DNA of 64,000 bases from Mallotus nudiflorus (taxonomy: Eukaryota > Streptophyta > Magnoliopsida > Malpighiales > Euphorbiaceae), in assembly GCA_947683625.1 (NCBI GenBank), contig CANTUR010000009.1:509501-573500 (forward strand), read 5' to 3'. The notes below the pieces were generated by a model. That model worked only from the letters and a program-made list of their open reading frames with translations, ran no database searches and had not been told where the DNA came from. Made by a program: the position numbers and the translations under genes. Positions 11,391 through 21,993 of the stretch are shown piece after piece. Positions within the stretch are counted from its first letter, which is position 1, and each line of letters opens with the position of its first letter.

Positions 11391-12161
11391 TTATTCACTT
11401 GGTGTAAAGTCTTTTGGATCATCTTCGCTTCTTAAAGGTTCAAATATTGATGTCCTTTGAAAAGGTTGATATGGAACTACCTCCATGAGTTGATCATTTG
11501 CTTCTTGCCCCTTGTATGGCTCTATAGAATCATTTTTTAAATACTCATGAATTACTTCTTCAATGCATCCATCGATAACATCAATAGAGTCAATTCTACT
11601 TACTACTTCTATAATTGTTGACTTCATTATATTCAGCACATCAAATTCCATACTTTCATTATCCACTTCTAATGTGATCTTTCCATTCTTCATATCTAAA
11701 ATTGCTCCTGCTGTCCGCAAAAACGGTCTTCCAAACAAAATTGGAATTTCAAGATCCTCTTCCATTTCCAACACAACAAAATATGCTGGTATCACAAACT
11801 TACCTACTTTTATTGGCACATTTTCTAATATTCCAAGTGGATATATAACAGATTTATCCGCCAAGGAAAGAGATATGTCGGTAGGCTTAAGCTCATCCAA
11901 ATTAAGCTTTTTGTAAATAGAATAAGGCATAAGGCTAACACTAGCACCAATATCACACAAGGCTTTATCGAAATACGTACCTCCAATTGTACAAGGAATA
12001 GTAAATGAACCATGATCCTTAAGCTTTGGTGGAGACTTAGAGTACATCGCTTTAGATTCTTCAACAAGGGAAACTAAGCCATAATCTTCAAGCTTACTCT
12101 TATGGCTAATAATATCCTTCAAAAACTTACCCCAAGCTAGCATATCTCTAATAGCATCCAC
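11391..12161 (-). pseudogene. A2 aspartic protease region
   Basis: A 256-codon open stretch, the longest in the window. It contains the retroviral-type protease: catalytic CDIGASVSLMPYS at about 11960-11920, the hydrophobic PLGILENVPIKVGKF flap-side segment, and ILFGRPFLRTAGA near 11750-11710. The upstream linker (LEDYGLVSLVEESK) and the acidic tail to PKDFTPSE match the Athila polyprotein. It is separated from the RT by only a few codons and a stop at 11391, and from gag by a short region with stops at about 12170-12300. The catalytic Asp-x-Gly-Ala is intact here but not in A1. Confidence 0.92.
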
Positions 12162-12299
12162 AAATGGTATGGTGATAGTGATTTCCTTAAGATAATCAAG
12201 GAATTTTCCAAACTGCTTATCTAGATTACGCTTTATGAACCTTTGAGGGAAAGGAAGAGTTCTAACATCTAACTCTGGTTCATCATTCTTTGATAGTAT

Positions 12300-13732
12300 G
12301 GCTTTTTGCTTATTACCTTTCTTTGCACACTCATCATCTTATTTACTTCTAACATCTACATTATCTTTTCCACTATTAGCTTCAATCCCTACTACTTCAT
12401 CATCACCATCAACCATTCTCTTTTTCTTATTGAGATCCTTTTCATCCTCCTTACCACTCCTTAATGTAATTGCTTCACAAGACTCTTTTTGTACATACTC
12501 CGGTTGGCTAGGAAGCTTTCCCAAAGGTTTAGTGTTAGAGGTAGAGGCTTATTGGGCAATTTGGGTTTCAAGGATGCGGTTATGAGTAGCAATTTATTCT
12601 CATTTAGAGTTTATCTACTTGAATTGCTCCTCATTTTGTTTATTAATGGACATTTGTTGGTTAACAAATTGCTCCATAAGAGTTTCAAGGTTGGGTTTAG
12701 ATTGGCTAGGATTGAAAACTTGTTGTCTAATAGGAAATCAAGTGGGTTTTAGGGTTTAGTGTTTGGGTTTAATTAGGGGTTTAATTGAGAAGATGGGTTT
12801 GACCATGAAAATCCGGGATGGTTCCTCCACTGAGGCTTATAGGTGTTGGAATTTATCCCCATTCTTTGATTAAAACCACCTTGCACAAAAGTTACATCCT
12901 CATTTGTACTTAAAGTACATTGAGAATATGAATGAGATCCTCCACAAGTCTCACAAACAACATTAGTACATTCTAATGAATTAAGTTGAGATTTACTTAC
13001 CAAGTTGGTGAGGGAATCTACCTTTGCACTAAGCATGTTGATGCTATCAAGTTCCAAAACTCCTTTTGCTTTTGCCATAGTTGTTTCATCACCCATGTAC
13101 CCTTGAGATGCAAGTTCTTCTAACAAAGTAACAACTTCTCTAGCCATTTTATCAATCCATTTTCCACTGGTTGCTGTATTCACAATATTCCTATTTTCAT
13201 CTGTCAGCCCGTTGTAAAAAATTTGAGGAATCATCCATTCCGGCAAGCCATGATGTGGACACTGCCATTGAAGTTCCTTAAACCTCTCCTAACCTGAATA
13301 GATTGTCTCACTTCCACTTTTCTTGAAAGTAGTGATCTTATTGCAAAATTTGGCCATCTTATGTGGTGGAAAATATTTGTGCAGAAATGCTTGCTTCAAT
13401 TGATCCCATGTTGTGATTGACTCATTTGGCAAACTTGCAAGCCAAAGTTGTGCTTTGTCCCTAACCAAAAATGGAAATAATCTCAGCCTTATTGCATCAT
13501 CTGTCACTCCATTTATCTTGAAGGTTGCACACACATTGAGGAAAGTCAAAATGTGAGCATAAGGATCCTCTCCTTGTAAGCCTCCAAACTGATTATTTTG
13601 CACCATTTGGATAATACTTGGCTTGATCTCAAAATTTTTATTAGCAATAGTTAGAGCCATAATTCCACCAAAACTACCCGAAATTTCGGGCATGGCAAAA
13701 TCACCCAATGTCCTTTTCTCTGGTTGAGCCAT
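12300..13732 (-). pseudogene. A2 gag
   Basis: Nucleocapsid/capsid polyprotein. ATG at 13732 (MAQPEKRTLG). The retrotransposon gag core lies at 13600-13270 (ALTIANKNFEIKP, LWLASLPNESI, FPPHKMAKF). One stop lies at about 13289, then an open stretch 13246-12773 carries a zinc knuckle CETCGGSHSYSQC (C-x2-C-x3-H-x4-C, about 12965-12925). A glutamine/asparagine-rich linker with many stops follows, then AITLRSGKE at about 12475. The protein would package element RNA. The start is supported by the absence of homologous sequence upstream and by the 5' leader with the PBS. Confidence 0.9.
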
Positions 13733-14021
13733 TCTATTAAAGTTTAATTGATTCTCTATCCTTCACCTTTATTCCCTACGTAAAACATGTATGGTTAGAT
13801 CAATTTCAGGATCAAAAAGCAGGTTACTATCACTAGTACTCCTAGTAAGCATATAGATTCACAATTAAAAAATTAATGAAAATAAAATTTAAAATAGAAA
13901 ATAAAATAGAAAAAAAACAAAAAATAAATAAACAAAAATAAACACAAAAATAAATAAAAATTAAAACAAGGCCTAAAACAACCTTTCTCTATGATAAGTT
14001 AATAAAAATTGTTAAACAAAA
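13733..14021 (-). other. A2 5' leader between PBS and gag
   Basis: About 290 bp without an ORF. It is strongly A-rich on the plus strand at 13870-13975 (runs of AAAATAAA). It is the untranslated leader where a packaging signal would be expected, though none can be recognised. Confidence 0.6.
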
Positions 14022-14039
14022 TCCCTAGCAATGGCGCCA
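14022..14039 (-). other. A2 primer-binding site, tRNA-Asp type
   Basis: The minus strand reads TGGCGCCATTGCTAGGGA, five bases inside the 5' LTR. It differs at two positions from TGGCGCCGTTGCCGGGGA, the PBS typical of Athila elements and complementary to the 3' end of tRNA-Asp. Confidence 0.88.
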
Positions 14040-14974
14040 AATTCTGAAGCGGGCTAGAATTGTGTACCTTAGTCTCTAAGGACTTAGATAGAGCAAGTAG
14101 GGTGTCGAACACTGGGAAATTGCAAATTTTATATTAACCAAGTAGATACTAAGATGGATAGGTGATATATTAATAGTGAAATTTGCTGGATTATTCTAAC
14201 TATACTAATTAACTACTAACTATACTAAATAATCTAATTGTCTAAGTATCAAATTAAATATTATTTTTTAGAACTACAATTCTGAATTAGCTAAAGAATT
14301 ATAATGAATAATGAACACATGCAATGAATGGAGAATATGACTTAAAATCCTTAAGTGCAACTGTCGTTGTCAAATAAGGGTATTTCCATCTATAGTCTAA
14401 AAGTGTTGTCGCATCATTATAGAGATAAACAAAAACCATGAAGTTCCTTACCAATTCTTTAGCCCCTCAAAGTGGATTTCTTGTGTCTAAGTACTTTCCT
14501 AACCTTTAAGTGAATTCAATTGTTTTTCCACCATATTACCCTAACTGTCATTATGAATAATTTGACTAACACATCATATATGATGATCAAGCATATACAA
14601 CTCAATTAAACACTCAATTGTAAGCAATTGATCATGCATTATAAAAATATATAATTCATTGGTTCATTCTTCCTTGCAATTCTAACAAACAAAGGTTTAG
14701 CCAAGATATATGATTAAGCAACAACAAAAGAAAATCAAATATAAAATAGAAAAAGGGAAAAAATAAGACAAAAGATAAAACCCTTTTTAATAAATCTTGG
14801 TGCTTGTAGTACTTTTCCTTTCTTTGCTTGGCCTTTTATAATGATGACTAAATAACAAACTAAAACTAATTCAGATAATAATAGAAAGAATTTCGTTCAA
14901 GAAATAATTTCATATATCAATAGAAAGAAAAAAATAATTCATCCTCCCTTTTTTACTTTTTTGACTAAGACTAT

Positions 14975-14984
14975 CTATTTATAG
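14975..14984 (-). promoter_or_regulatory. TATA box of A2 5' LTR
   Basis: CTATAAATAG on the minus strand, about 930 bp before the inner end of the LTR. It is identical in the other LTR. Confidence 0.65.
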
Positions 14985-15253
14985 GCATTCACAATTGACT
15001 AGAAGGGACTAAAACTTTTGAGTTGGAATGGCTTCACTTCATGAAAAGTCATCTTCTTTTGCAGATACTGTAACTTAAATGGAAAATTCTTCCATTAATA
15101 TGATTTTAAATCTCGAAAGTTCCTTCATGAAAGTTCTAGATATCTGAGTTATCTTTCCAGACCAACTTCAATCATCAAATTTGGATGCCTGTAGAAGAAA
15201 TTATGACAGAAATACGAAAACTGCTTGAATCAGAATGTTCTAGACTTCTACAT

Positions 15254-15335
15254 TGTGCCGAGTCGTGACATGTGTGACAACTCGTGACAGAAGCTCTCTG
15301 TTAAGCGTCATGCCTATGGTGATGACTCGTGACAA
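15254..15335. promoter_or_regulatory. Palindromic GAGTC/CTCGTGAC module in A2 5' LTR
   Basis: Same module as at 5014-5095, with GTGCCGAGTCGTGACA, CAACTCGTGACAG and GATGACTCGTGACAAG. It lies about 270 bp upstream of the LTR TATA box. Confidence 0.5.
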
Positions 15336-15570
15336 GCTTTAATTGTCCAAAAATGACTCCTTTTGCTCTCCAACTTGTTCTAATCAACTCCAAGTCTTTT
15401 CCAAGCATGAATTGAGCCTAAAACATGTATTTAACCTACATCATAAACCATAAAGATAAAAGAAATGAAAATAGTAACTTCATAGGAAAATAAACACACT
15501 AAAAATAAGAAAACTTAATGAAATTAAGATTAAAGTACTACTAAATACTAAGCATATTTGCATTATATCA

Positions 15571-15575
15571 ACCAT
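15571..15575. repeat. Target-site duplication of A2 (right copy)
   Basis: ACCAT, matching ACTAT at 3800-3804 with one change. Confidence 0.75.
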
Positions 15576-15748
15576 ATTATATTGTTTATTGTTTTGTTGA
15601 TATTTATTCTATTTTATTATTTCACTTCAATATATATATTAGCATTTATAAATAAGTCTCTCCTAACTTTAGTTTATTCTACTTTATGCACCTTTATTAT
15701 ATAGTATATATTATTTTTAGTTTTATACACATTGTTTACTTCTTATTT

Positions 15749-15752
<4 letters not shown>

Positions 15753-15785
<33 letters not shown>
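15753..15785. repeat. (TA)n microsatellite
   Basis: About 16 TA units in the A1 untranslated spacer. Confidence 0.9.
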
Positions 15786-15790
<5 letters not shown>

Positions 15791-15834
15791 CTTTTATTAA
15801 ATATATGTATACATTAAATATTTATGCCTACATT

Positions 15835-15969
15835 CGAGGTGTCGAGTCGGCACCTCGGTTCGAGTCATTATAGCAACGTCAAGTGCTGAGTCAGCACTTA
15901 GGTTCGACTCGTCATAGCAACTTGAGGTGCCAAGTCAGCATTTCAGTTCGACTCGGCATGACGAGTCAC
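15835..15969. repeat. Cluster of palindromes in A1 upstream of env-like ORF
   Basis: Three units of about 45 bp. The first contains GAGGTGTCGAGTCGGCACCTC, nearly self-complementary; the next AAGTGCTGAGTCAGCACTT, self-complementary apart from the centre; the third GAGGTGCCAAGTCAGCATTTC. Each is followed by GGTTCGA(C/G)TC and a TATAGCAAC-like joint. The location corresponds to the A2 cluster at 8211-8380. Confidence 0.8.
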
Positions 15970-16225
15970 CACTATACACTTTTTTTATTATTTTATTTTA
16001 TTTCTTTATTTATTTTTATATACTTATTGATTTAATTTCCTATATCATGTATTTTCCCATTAATAGTCATGTCTTTTCCTTTTTTTAGTAACTTACATTT
16101 CTCTTTCATAATTATATCTCTTTAACTAACCATTCATTTTTTTATTTATTCTTTTCTTTTATATATTCACACCCTTTCCCCACACTTCTTGGTACATTTT
16201 AACCATTTCACTACCCCTCATTCTT

Positions 16226-16235
16226 CTATATATAC
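16226..16235 (+). promoter_or_regulatory. Candidate internal TATA box of A1
   Basis: CTATATATAC, 257 bp after the palindrome cluster and 213 bp before the env-like ORF. It is followed by a pyrimidine-rich leader. It matches the arrangement in A2 (7858-7872). Activity is inferred. Confidence 0.4.
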
Positions 16236-16447
16236 TTACTACTTATTCATTCTCTCTACAACTTTTCACCTACATCTCATTTCTTATAGTTTATATCTCT
16301 CCTTACAAGTTTACATCAACTGAAACCCACATCCCTTTTTCTACTTCTTCATTTGTCTTGTCTTCACTCTACCCCTTTTCATTTTAATTTATTCTCTCAC
16401 ATTCTTTAGAACAGTTTGCATTTATTTTTCATCTTATTTCATTTTCC

Positions 16448-17660
16448 ATAGGAAGAATAAAGGCTGAAACATCTCAAATCTCTCATTCTAAAAGACCACA
16501 AGAAGAAGATCCTGAAGAGGAGGATCTTGCACCAATTTATAAAGCTAAATTTCTAATCTTTACCCATGATGAAGGTGCACGATTTACTACTTTAAAGGTC
16601 AGAAAAATAATTGGTTGTAAGTATATTCCCTATTCTCTCCTTAAAGATGTAGGCATGTATGATTCTTTTGATAAAATATTAACAACCTTTGGTCATAAGC
16701 AATTTGTTTCCATGCATGAAGATACCTATGTAGAACTAATTATAGAATTTTACACTACCTTGGATGTAAATGCAACCAACACTTGAATTCTAGAATTTAG
16801 GATATTAGGGAAAAAATATAAACTTACTTATTTCTTCATGCAATGTGCATTTGGCTTTAAAAAAGATGATTTATATGACCCCCCCTACAACTTTTTAAGT
16901 TAATGAATTTTGGGCCTTTTTAACAAACTTGCAAACACCATTCCAAGCAAGAAAGGGTAAGGCCATGTTCATAAAAGACTTCAAATTATGGTTGTTGCAT
17001 AAGGTGCTTACATGTGTGGTTTTTCATAAGTCTACATTTAATCAGGTTTCTACACAAGAATTATTTTTTATGTGGTGCATTCACAACAAGAAACATGTAT
17101 GTTGGACTTACTGGATTTTAACTAATTTTTGAGTTAAGCTCCATGTAAGGATGCCCTATTAACCCATGGTCATATTGTTACCATTATTGCTAAAGCTTTG
17201 AATGTTAATCTTACTAATTTTACTCATGCTATTGAGTGCTCATATTTCATTAAACAAGCATTTTTAAGAGATTAAGTTGTTAATAATACATTTCGTGCCA
17301 TACTGGCAAAGTCTAGGTCTTGTTGGAGAGGCTTGACATATCCCCTATCGATAGAAGAGGAGCACAAAGAAGAGGCAAAAGAGGAGGCCAAAGAGGGTTA
17401 ATAAGATGGAATTCCCCATGATAATGTTAGTGTCCCTCCTTTCTTTTTCCCAGTGCAAGGTGAATCTTCAAGAGGTCACTCTCACATTTAGGAACAAATT
17501 CTTGCAAACCAAAGGGAAATGCAACACCAATTAGATGGCATGACAGCTTTTAATCATCAATTAGATCGGCACTAAAGAAGGATGGAGTACAAAATGAACC
17601 AATACTTTGCATGATGCGGTCATCCCATCGAGTCTCCTCCACCATCTCCTTCGGACAATT
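16448..17660 (+). pseudogene. A1 env-like third ORF remnant
   Basis: Counterpart of the A2 ORF at 7666-6467. The start codon position reads ATA in the context CCATAGGAAGAATA where A2 has ATG, so the original start is lost. Readable blocks are YKAKF and SLLKDVGM at 16530-16660, YVELIIEFYTTLDVN at 16728-16775, and the best conserved stretch at 16929-17132 (KGKAMFIKD, ELFFMWC, CWTYWI). After a frameshift it continues to a C-terminus with the IESPPP motif near 17630. Stops lie near 16783, 16900 and 17132. Confidence 0.75.
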
Positions 17661-18726
17661 AGGGGAGTCCCTTTTTCCTTTCCTTATTTATCTTTTTTCT
17701 TTAAAAATTTTCACACATTAGGGACAATGTGGATGTCAAGTGTGGGGGAAGGGATATTATTATTAGTATGTGTTTAATTATGTTTTCATTTATCTTTTAT
17801 ATGTTTTGTAGTTTGTCTTCTCCATATTCCTTATTTTAGTCTATTTCAAGTCTATTCTAATCATGACTGAAGTTTAGTATTCAATGCTATGCTAATAACA
17901 TAGTCTTGCTTTGCTTAATTGGTAGGATATTAAAGTTTCATTTAGTATATGTTTTTAGTTATAGTATTTTATTTTAATTATTTTCAAAATCTAAGGAATG
18001 TTTAGTCAACTTTCTAGTTATGCTTAATGATAAGGTGCTTAGGAATTAAACTTAGTTTTCATTGTATTAAACAATTTAGGGAAACTATAACCATAATTCA
18101 AGTAGCTGGCATTTCAATAATGGATAAGGACTATATATAAATTCTAAAAATAAATAAATAAATTTTTCTTTCTTGTTGACTAGATGTATTTCGAGTAAAT
18201 TATGTGTAACTGAGTATGCTCCTTAGTTACATTCGTTCGAAAAGAATGCAGAACATCGCAAGTAGATGTATTTGTCTTTACTTCTCATTTACATTCATTC
18301 AAAAAAACTGCATCCAATTGAAAATATATATACACACATAATAATAGTTGTGTCTAAAAATGCCATGAGATATGCAAGTGATGCGTGTGCTTAATACTTG
18401 TCCTGTGATTACTTTTGCCTTTTAAAACACTAAGTTTGGAGAATGAGCATTTTAGCTAGATAGCATGGTTAGCATTTTAACTCTACATCCTTGATTTTAT
18501 TCTTAGTTAATTTAGATAAAATGCTAAACTTATCACTTATACTATGAAACTTGTTCCTCTTATCATCATTAAGCATTGCAAGATTGGTTATTAATTATAT
18601 TTTTCTTAAATTTCTTTTCATTATTAAGATAACTTGGTGGAGATGGCTACATTTATTATGGAGAGGATAAAACTTTCGTTTCAATTCTTTGACTTAGCTC
18701 TTTCCTTTTTGCTTGAGGGCAAGCAA
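17661..18726 (+). other. A1 3' untranslated region
   Basis: About 1.07 kb without a supported gene. At 17720-17753 lies a PPT-like motif: GGGACAATG followed by CAAGTGTGGGGGAAGGG, resembling the true PPT 1 kb downstream. A2 conserves it at 6385-6420. The rest is AT-rich with short direct repeats containing CATTCG/CATTCA near 18230 and 18293. Confidence 0.6.
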
Positions 18727-18746
18727 GATCTAAGTGTGGGGGAATT
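18727..18746 (+). other. A1 polypurine tract
   Basis: GATCTAAGTGTGGGGGAATT ends immediately before the LTR start TGATAGAATG. Confidence 0.85.
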
Positions 18747-18960
18747 TGATAGAATGCACTATAGCATATTCATTTAGGGTAATATTTGTTAACTTTCTCT
18801 TTAGTTTGCATTAACATTGTGTTTAATTATTGAATTTTTTTCTTTTCTTATGTTTTTATGTTCTTTATATGATTTGTAGGTCTTTGTATGCTAATCTCAT
18901 GCTTATAGTGGCAATGGAGTGCATTTCAATGAAGTTTGGAATCAAAGGAAGCAAGCTAGA

Positions 18961-19075
18961 GTTGGTGCCAACTCGTTATAGCAACCCATCATGCCAACTC
19001 GTTTTGATGCTGCCAACTTATACCATACTGAAGGCTAAGTCAAGCCATGATGGAAGATTGGTGCTGACTCATAGC
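18961..19075. promoter_or_regulatory. Repeated CCAACTCGTT module in A1 LTR U3
   Basis: GTTGGTGCCAACTCGTTATAG, ATGCCAACTCGTTTTG, GCTGCCAACTTATACC and GTGCTGACTCATAGC form a diverged array about 100-215 bp upstream of the TATA box at 19178. It is related to the palindromic units elsewhere in A1 and A2. Confidence 0.45.
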
Positions 19076-19177
19076 TAGCTCAACACAATGGTGCCCAGTA
19101 GTTAATGCACCCTTTCTTCATAACTCTTCATAGTTAACCTCTTTTGAAAAATGTACGAATTGGGATTCTTAGAAGGT

Positions 19178-19187
19178 CTATAAATAA
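19178..19187 (+). promoter_or_regulatory. TATA box of A1 3' LTR
   Basis: CTATAAATAA on the plus strand, equivalent in position and sequence to the A2 LTR TATA box. Confidence 0.6.
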
Positions 19188-20100
19188 ATGTATTGACATT
19201 GTTTTGGTAATGATTTTTTAGTTAGAAAAAAAAAGGAAGTATATCTTGTTTATTATCACTATTGTTTAGTTAAAAGTATTTTTTATTTTATTGAAGAACA
19301 TTAAAGGAAGTCAAGAATTATTCAAGCAACCTATCCATATTCAAGTTCTATCTTTCTCTCTATTTGTACTTGATGTTTATTTTACTTTTGAGATGTTGTT
19401 TGAATATACTTATTATGTATCTTGACTAAACAATTGTAGTTAGAATTGCAAGGAACAATGAATAAAAGAACTATTCTCTTTTACAATTATATGAATGAGT
19501 TGATTTTAATTGAATGCTTAAACGTGTTATATATGGTTGGCCACAATGCATGACTTGTTAATCAATTATGTATAATGAGAATTAATGCATTTTAATGGAA
19601 CAACAATTAAAATCATCTAAGGGTTAGGAAACTACTTGGAGACAAGTGTTTCTCTTTAAGGATTTAAAGAATTCATAAAGTACTTATTAATTCATATTTA
19701 TCTATACAATGTCATGAAAATGCTTGTAGACTCTAATTGGGATTGCCTTTAATTAACAATGAGAATTGCTCTTAAAGATTATTAGCCATTTCCACCACTC
19801 ATTTCATATGATAATTTATTATTTTCATTGTAGTTTCTTTAATGAATTCTAAGTTGTAATTCTAATGAACTTAATTCGATTTTATTTCTAATATAATTAG
19901 TGTAGTTAGTATAACTAGTTTTTATTTAGTAATTTTAGAGTAGTTAGAATAATTTACTTCTCTTTATCATATTTATTTGCTTATCGATTTTATTAGATTA
20001 CCAGTTAATACAAATTACTCTAAATTCCTAAGTGTTCAATACCATACTTGCTCTATAGTAAGTCTTATATACTAGGGTAATACAATTTGACCTGCTTTAA

Positions 20101-20710
20101 GGGGACCCTTTCATAGTTTTTCACTATGAGTATTATTAAATTTTGAGTCAATTCCAACTAGGAAAATATGTGTTTGAAGCCGAGTAATATGCTTATGGAG
20201 TGATACTACCCCATTAACATCCTCCCCTTAAACACACATTCAGGCATCAATCTCCTAAAATATACTAACTAGCTGATTGTAGTATATTGGTAATAGCCTA
20301 CCATTCTGACATGCAGTAAATGATTTTTTGTTTAACTTAAACAATTGAGTTTCATCAAATCCCTCATATAAGGCTTTTGAGTTATCACCCCATATCTCTT
20401 TTGATGTTTAAAGATGGATGAATCTCTACTTCAACATTAGACTCATGGAATTAATGAGCAAACTTTTTACTCAATTATTATCAATAAGCTAAGTCTCCAA
20501 AGCTTTATCTCCTACAGGTGGTTTTAGCATTGTACTAGTAAGAAAGCCAAATTTATTTCTGGCTCCAATTTAGATCTCCATGAGTTGAGACCATATATGG
20601 TGGTTTGTATCATCAAGTATAATTCTAGAAGGAAAGGGAGAATTACCTTGAAGGGTTTGAATAAAATTTGGTGTTCCATAGGAGATAATGGATGTGTTTT
20701 CAGTGGACAT
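20101..20710 (-). pseudogene. Copia K gag remnant
   Basis: Copia-type gag (UBN2/retrotran_gag_2-like) starting at ATG 20710 (MSTENTSIISYG). Recognisable features in order: HHIWSQLMEI, the GARNKFGFL segment, INSMSLMLK, KEIWGDNSK, DETQLFKLNKKSF and GEDVNGVVSLHKHITR. In-frame stops lie at about 20575, 20495 and 20435. It is truncated at 20100 by the A1 LTR. Together with the adjacent LTR and PBS it identifies K as Ty1/copia. Confidence 0.82.
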
Positions 20711-20820
20711 GGTGTATTTTAGAAGGATTGTGACTTTAAAGGATTTAAAGAATTTTAAAGAGAAAAAAATAAAATTTCAAGGATTTAGTACAAAATTTGG
20801 ATTCAATTTCAAAAGGTATT

Positions 20821-20831
20821 CTCTAATACCA
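20821..20831 (-). other. Copia K primer-binding site
   Basis: The minus strand reads TGGTATTAGAG, one change from TGGTATCAGAG, complementary to initiator tRNA-Met. It follows the LTR end TTTTACA. Confidence 0.8.
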
Positions 20832-21020
20832 TGTAAAACAAATTTCAGAAGAAAAGAAGAGAGAATTTAAGGGAATTATATTTTTATATATTCTCAAGAG
20901 AGGTTACATCGTTTATATATACCTTTAACATTCCTAAATAAGGAAAACTTAATTATACACACTAATAAGGAGGAATCAAATAACTTCCTAAATAAAAAAG
21001 ATTTAATTCTTAACATATAC
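20832..21020 (-). repeat. Copia K 5' LTR
   Basis: A short LTR of about 185-190 bp. The inner end TTTTACA adjoins the PBS. The outer end is TGTATATG or TGTTAAGA, five bases apart, so it is uncertain. The minus strand has TATATAAA near 20915-20925. Confidence 0.7.
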
Positions 21021-21993
21021 AATTAAATCCTTGACTTTTTAGGGCTCACTTCAATATAGATAATCCACGACTCTTTCTAAATGCCCATAAAAATGGTAAT
21101 CTTAATAGCTCTACTCTAAGTGTTATCTCAGTTACATCTTTTGAGCTAGGTATGGCTTCGCTTCCAAAGACTGTGTAGACAATAGATCAATTCTTTTGAC
21201 TCTCCAGTCATTTCTTGATTAGAAACTAATGCTCTGCATCATCTTCTTGATCAGCTTCTCTAGGAAGTACACCAATTGGTAATATAGGTCTTTTAAATAT
21301 TTGATCAGTGTGTCCAAGCCATTTTGGTTCAAATTTGAGGCATGATCTTATAGTAATGATGTTACAACATTTAATTGATTTTTGACAATGGTGAAAGTCA
21401 ATAATGTTCAATACATACTTACTTTGTATTCTTCCAAAAATCATTAAACCCTGACACTGTACTAGGAAACAAAATCCATTTGGGTGGCACAATGAAATCT
21501 TGGATACTTGTTCGATATTCTTCATCGCATGAACCTATATAACATAGATTGGAAGAGCAAAATACACTGAAGTAAATAGTAGGGATGTTGAGTTTATAAG
21601 CAATATCAGGTAACCAATATGAAACATAAAAAAAAGTATCCAATCTACAAAGGAAGATTAGAGGAACTTCAACAAAGGTTCCTGAAGACAATCATAGGCC
21701 TTTTTAAGATGCCATACATCATCTTCAGGTAAATTTGATATTGCTTTTGCAGACTAAAGGGGGTATGGAAGCTTAACAAAGGTTATGAAAGTGGATAAAT
21801 GTGGAGGGAGTTTTGGGAGGTGATTAATATTTCTAGGAGTAGAGATAAAAGTAATTATGTGACCCTTTTTAGGAATGAGCTTAGCAAACTCTAAGAATGG
21901 GAGCATATGACCAAAGGCAAGCTAAGGAAACATGGCTATATGGAGGTTGTCATTGTCATCGTTAGCCTTGTATTGGTCAAGCTTTTACTCCAT
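21021..21993 (-). pseudogene. UGT91-like UDP-glycosyltransferase pseudogene, 5' two-thirds
   Basis: Fragment similar to the UGT91 clade (annotated in plants as UDP-rhamnose:rhamnosyltransferase-like), enzymes that add sugars to flavonoids or terpenoids in the cytosol. ATG at 21993. Readable landmarks: HIAMFP then LAFGHMLPFLEFAKLI with the catalytic-type His, TFISTPRNI, LPKLPPHL, SYWLPDIAYKLNIP (21625-21580), VPPKWILFPSTV, IRSCLKFEPKWLG, and EITLRVELLRLPFLWAFRK (about 21115-21060). Stops at codon 3 (TAA for CAA) and in the MFP-LAF motif (TAG for TGG) are consistent with C-to-T decay, and at least four frameshifts are present. The PSPG sugar-donor box is absent because copia K interrupts the gene before it; the remaining exon should lie left of the window. 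The assignment is from motif recognition, not a search. Confidence 0.78.

Larger units (their letters stand above)
3805..15570 (-). mobile_element. Full-length Athila retrotransposon A2
   Basis: An 11.77-kb element on the minus strand with LTRs at both ends (3805-5329 and 14045-15570), a tRNA-Asp-type PBS next to the right LTR and a PPT next to the left LTR. Reading leftwards it has gag, protease, RT, RNase H, integrase, an untranslated region with palindromic repeats, an env-like ORF and a 3' UTR. The 5-bp flanks match at four of five positions. The LTRs differ at about 17 of the first 310 bases (hand count). All domains are present, but each has at least one stop or frameshift, so it is structurally complete and non-autonomous. 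Confidence 0.95.
14045..15570 (-). repeat. A2 5' LTR
   Basis: 1,526 bp, direct repeat of 3805-5329, with TGAAGCGGG at one end and TTATATCA at the other on the plus strand. TATA box at 14975-14984; palindromic module at 15254-15335. This copy is the promoter-bearing LTR for the minus-strand transcript. Confidence 0.95.
1..20099 (+). mobile_element. Athila-lineage Ty3/gypsy retrotransposon A1, 5' part outside window, split by A2
   Basis: The element is discontinuous: 1-3804 and 15571-20099. Reading on the plus strand it has gag C-terminus, protease, RT/RNase H, integrase, an env-like ORF, a polypurine tract and a 3' LTR. The parts on either side of A2 are collinear with A2's own domain order: integrase ends near 3600, and the untranslated spacer and env-like ORF resume after 15571. 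Absence of a chromodomain, the env-like third ORF and close similarity to A2 place it in the Athila lineage. Every domain carries stops, and the RT core is deleted. The 5' LTR and most of gag lie left of the window. It sits inside the gag of copia element K, whose coding sequence stops abruptly at about 20100. Confidence 0.9.
18747..20099 (+). repeat. A1 3' LTR
   Basis: About 1,353 bp, from TGATAGAATG to CCTGCTTTA. The 3' end aligns with the A2 LTR end (CCCGCTTCA), and landmarks such as ACTTGCTCTAT are shared. It is clearly diverged from A2. TATA box at 19178-19187 (CTATAAATAA); palindromic-type GTGCCAACTCGTTATAG repeats at 18965-19075. The final CA is mutated to TA or AA, so the boundary is uncertain by a base or two. 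Confidence 0.85.
20100..21020 (-). mobile_element. Ty1/copia element K, 5' end only
   Basis: Minus-strand copia fragment with 5' LTR (20832 to about 21020), tRNA-iMet-type PBS and gag, ending where the A1 LTR begins. It lies within the UGT-like pseudogene. The pol region and 3' LTR must lie left of A1, outside the window. Confidence 0.82.

Noticed and set aside
14022..14039. tRNA-like sequence near the LTR
   Set aside because: It matches only the 3' end of a tRNA complement and is the PBS of A2. No tRNA gene with full cloverleaf potential was seen in the window.
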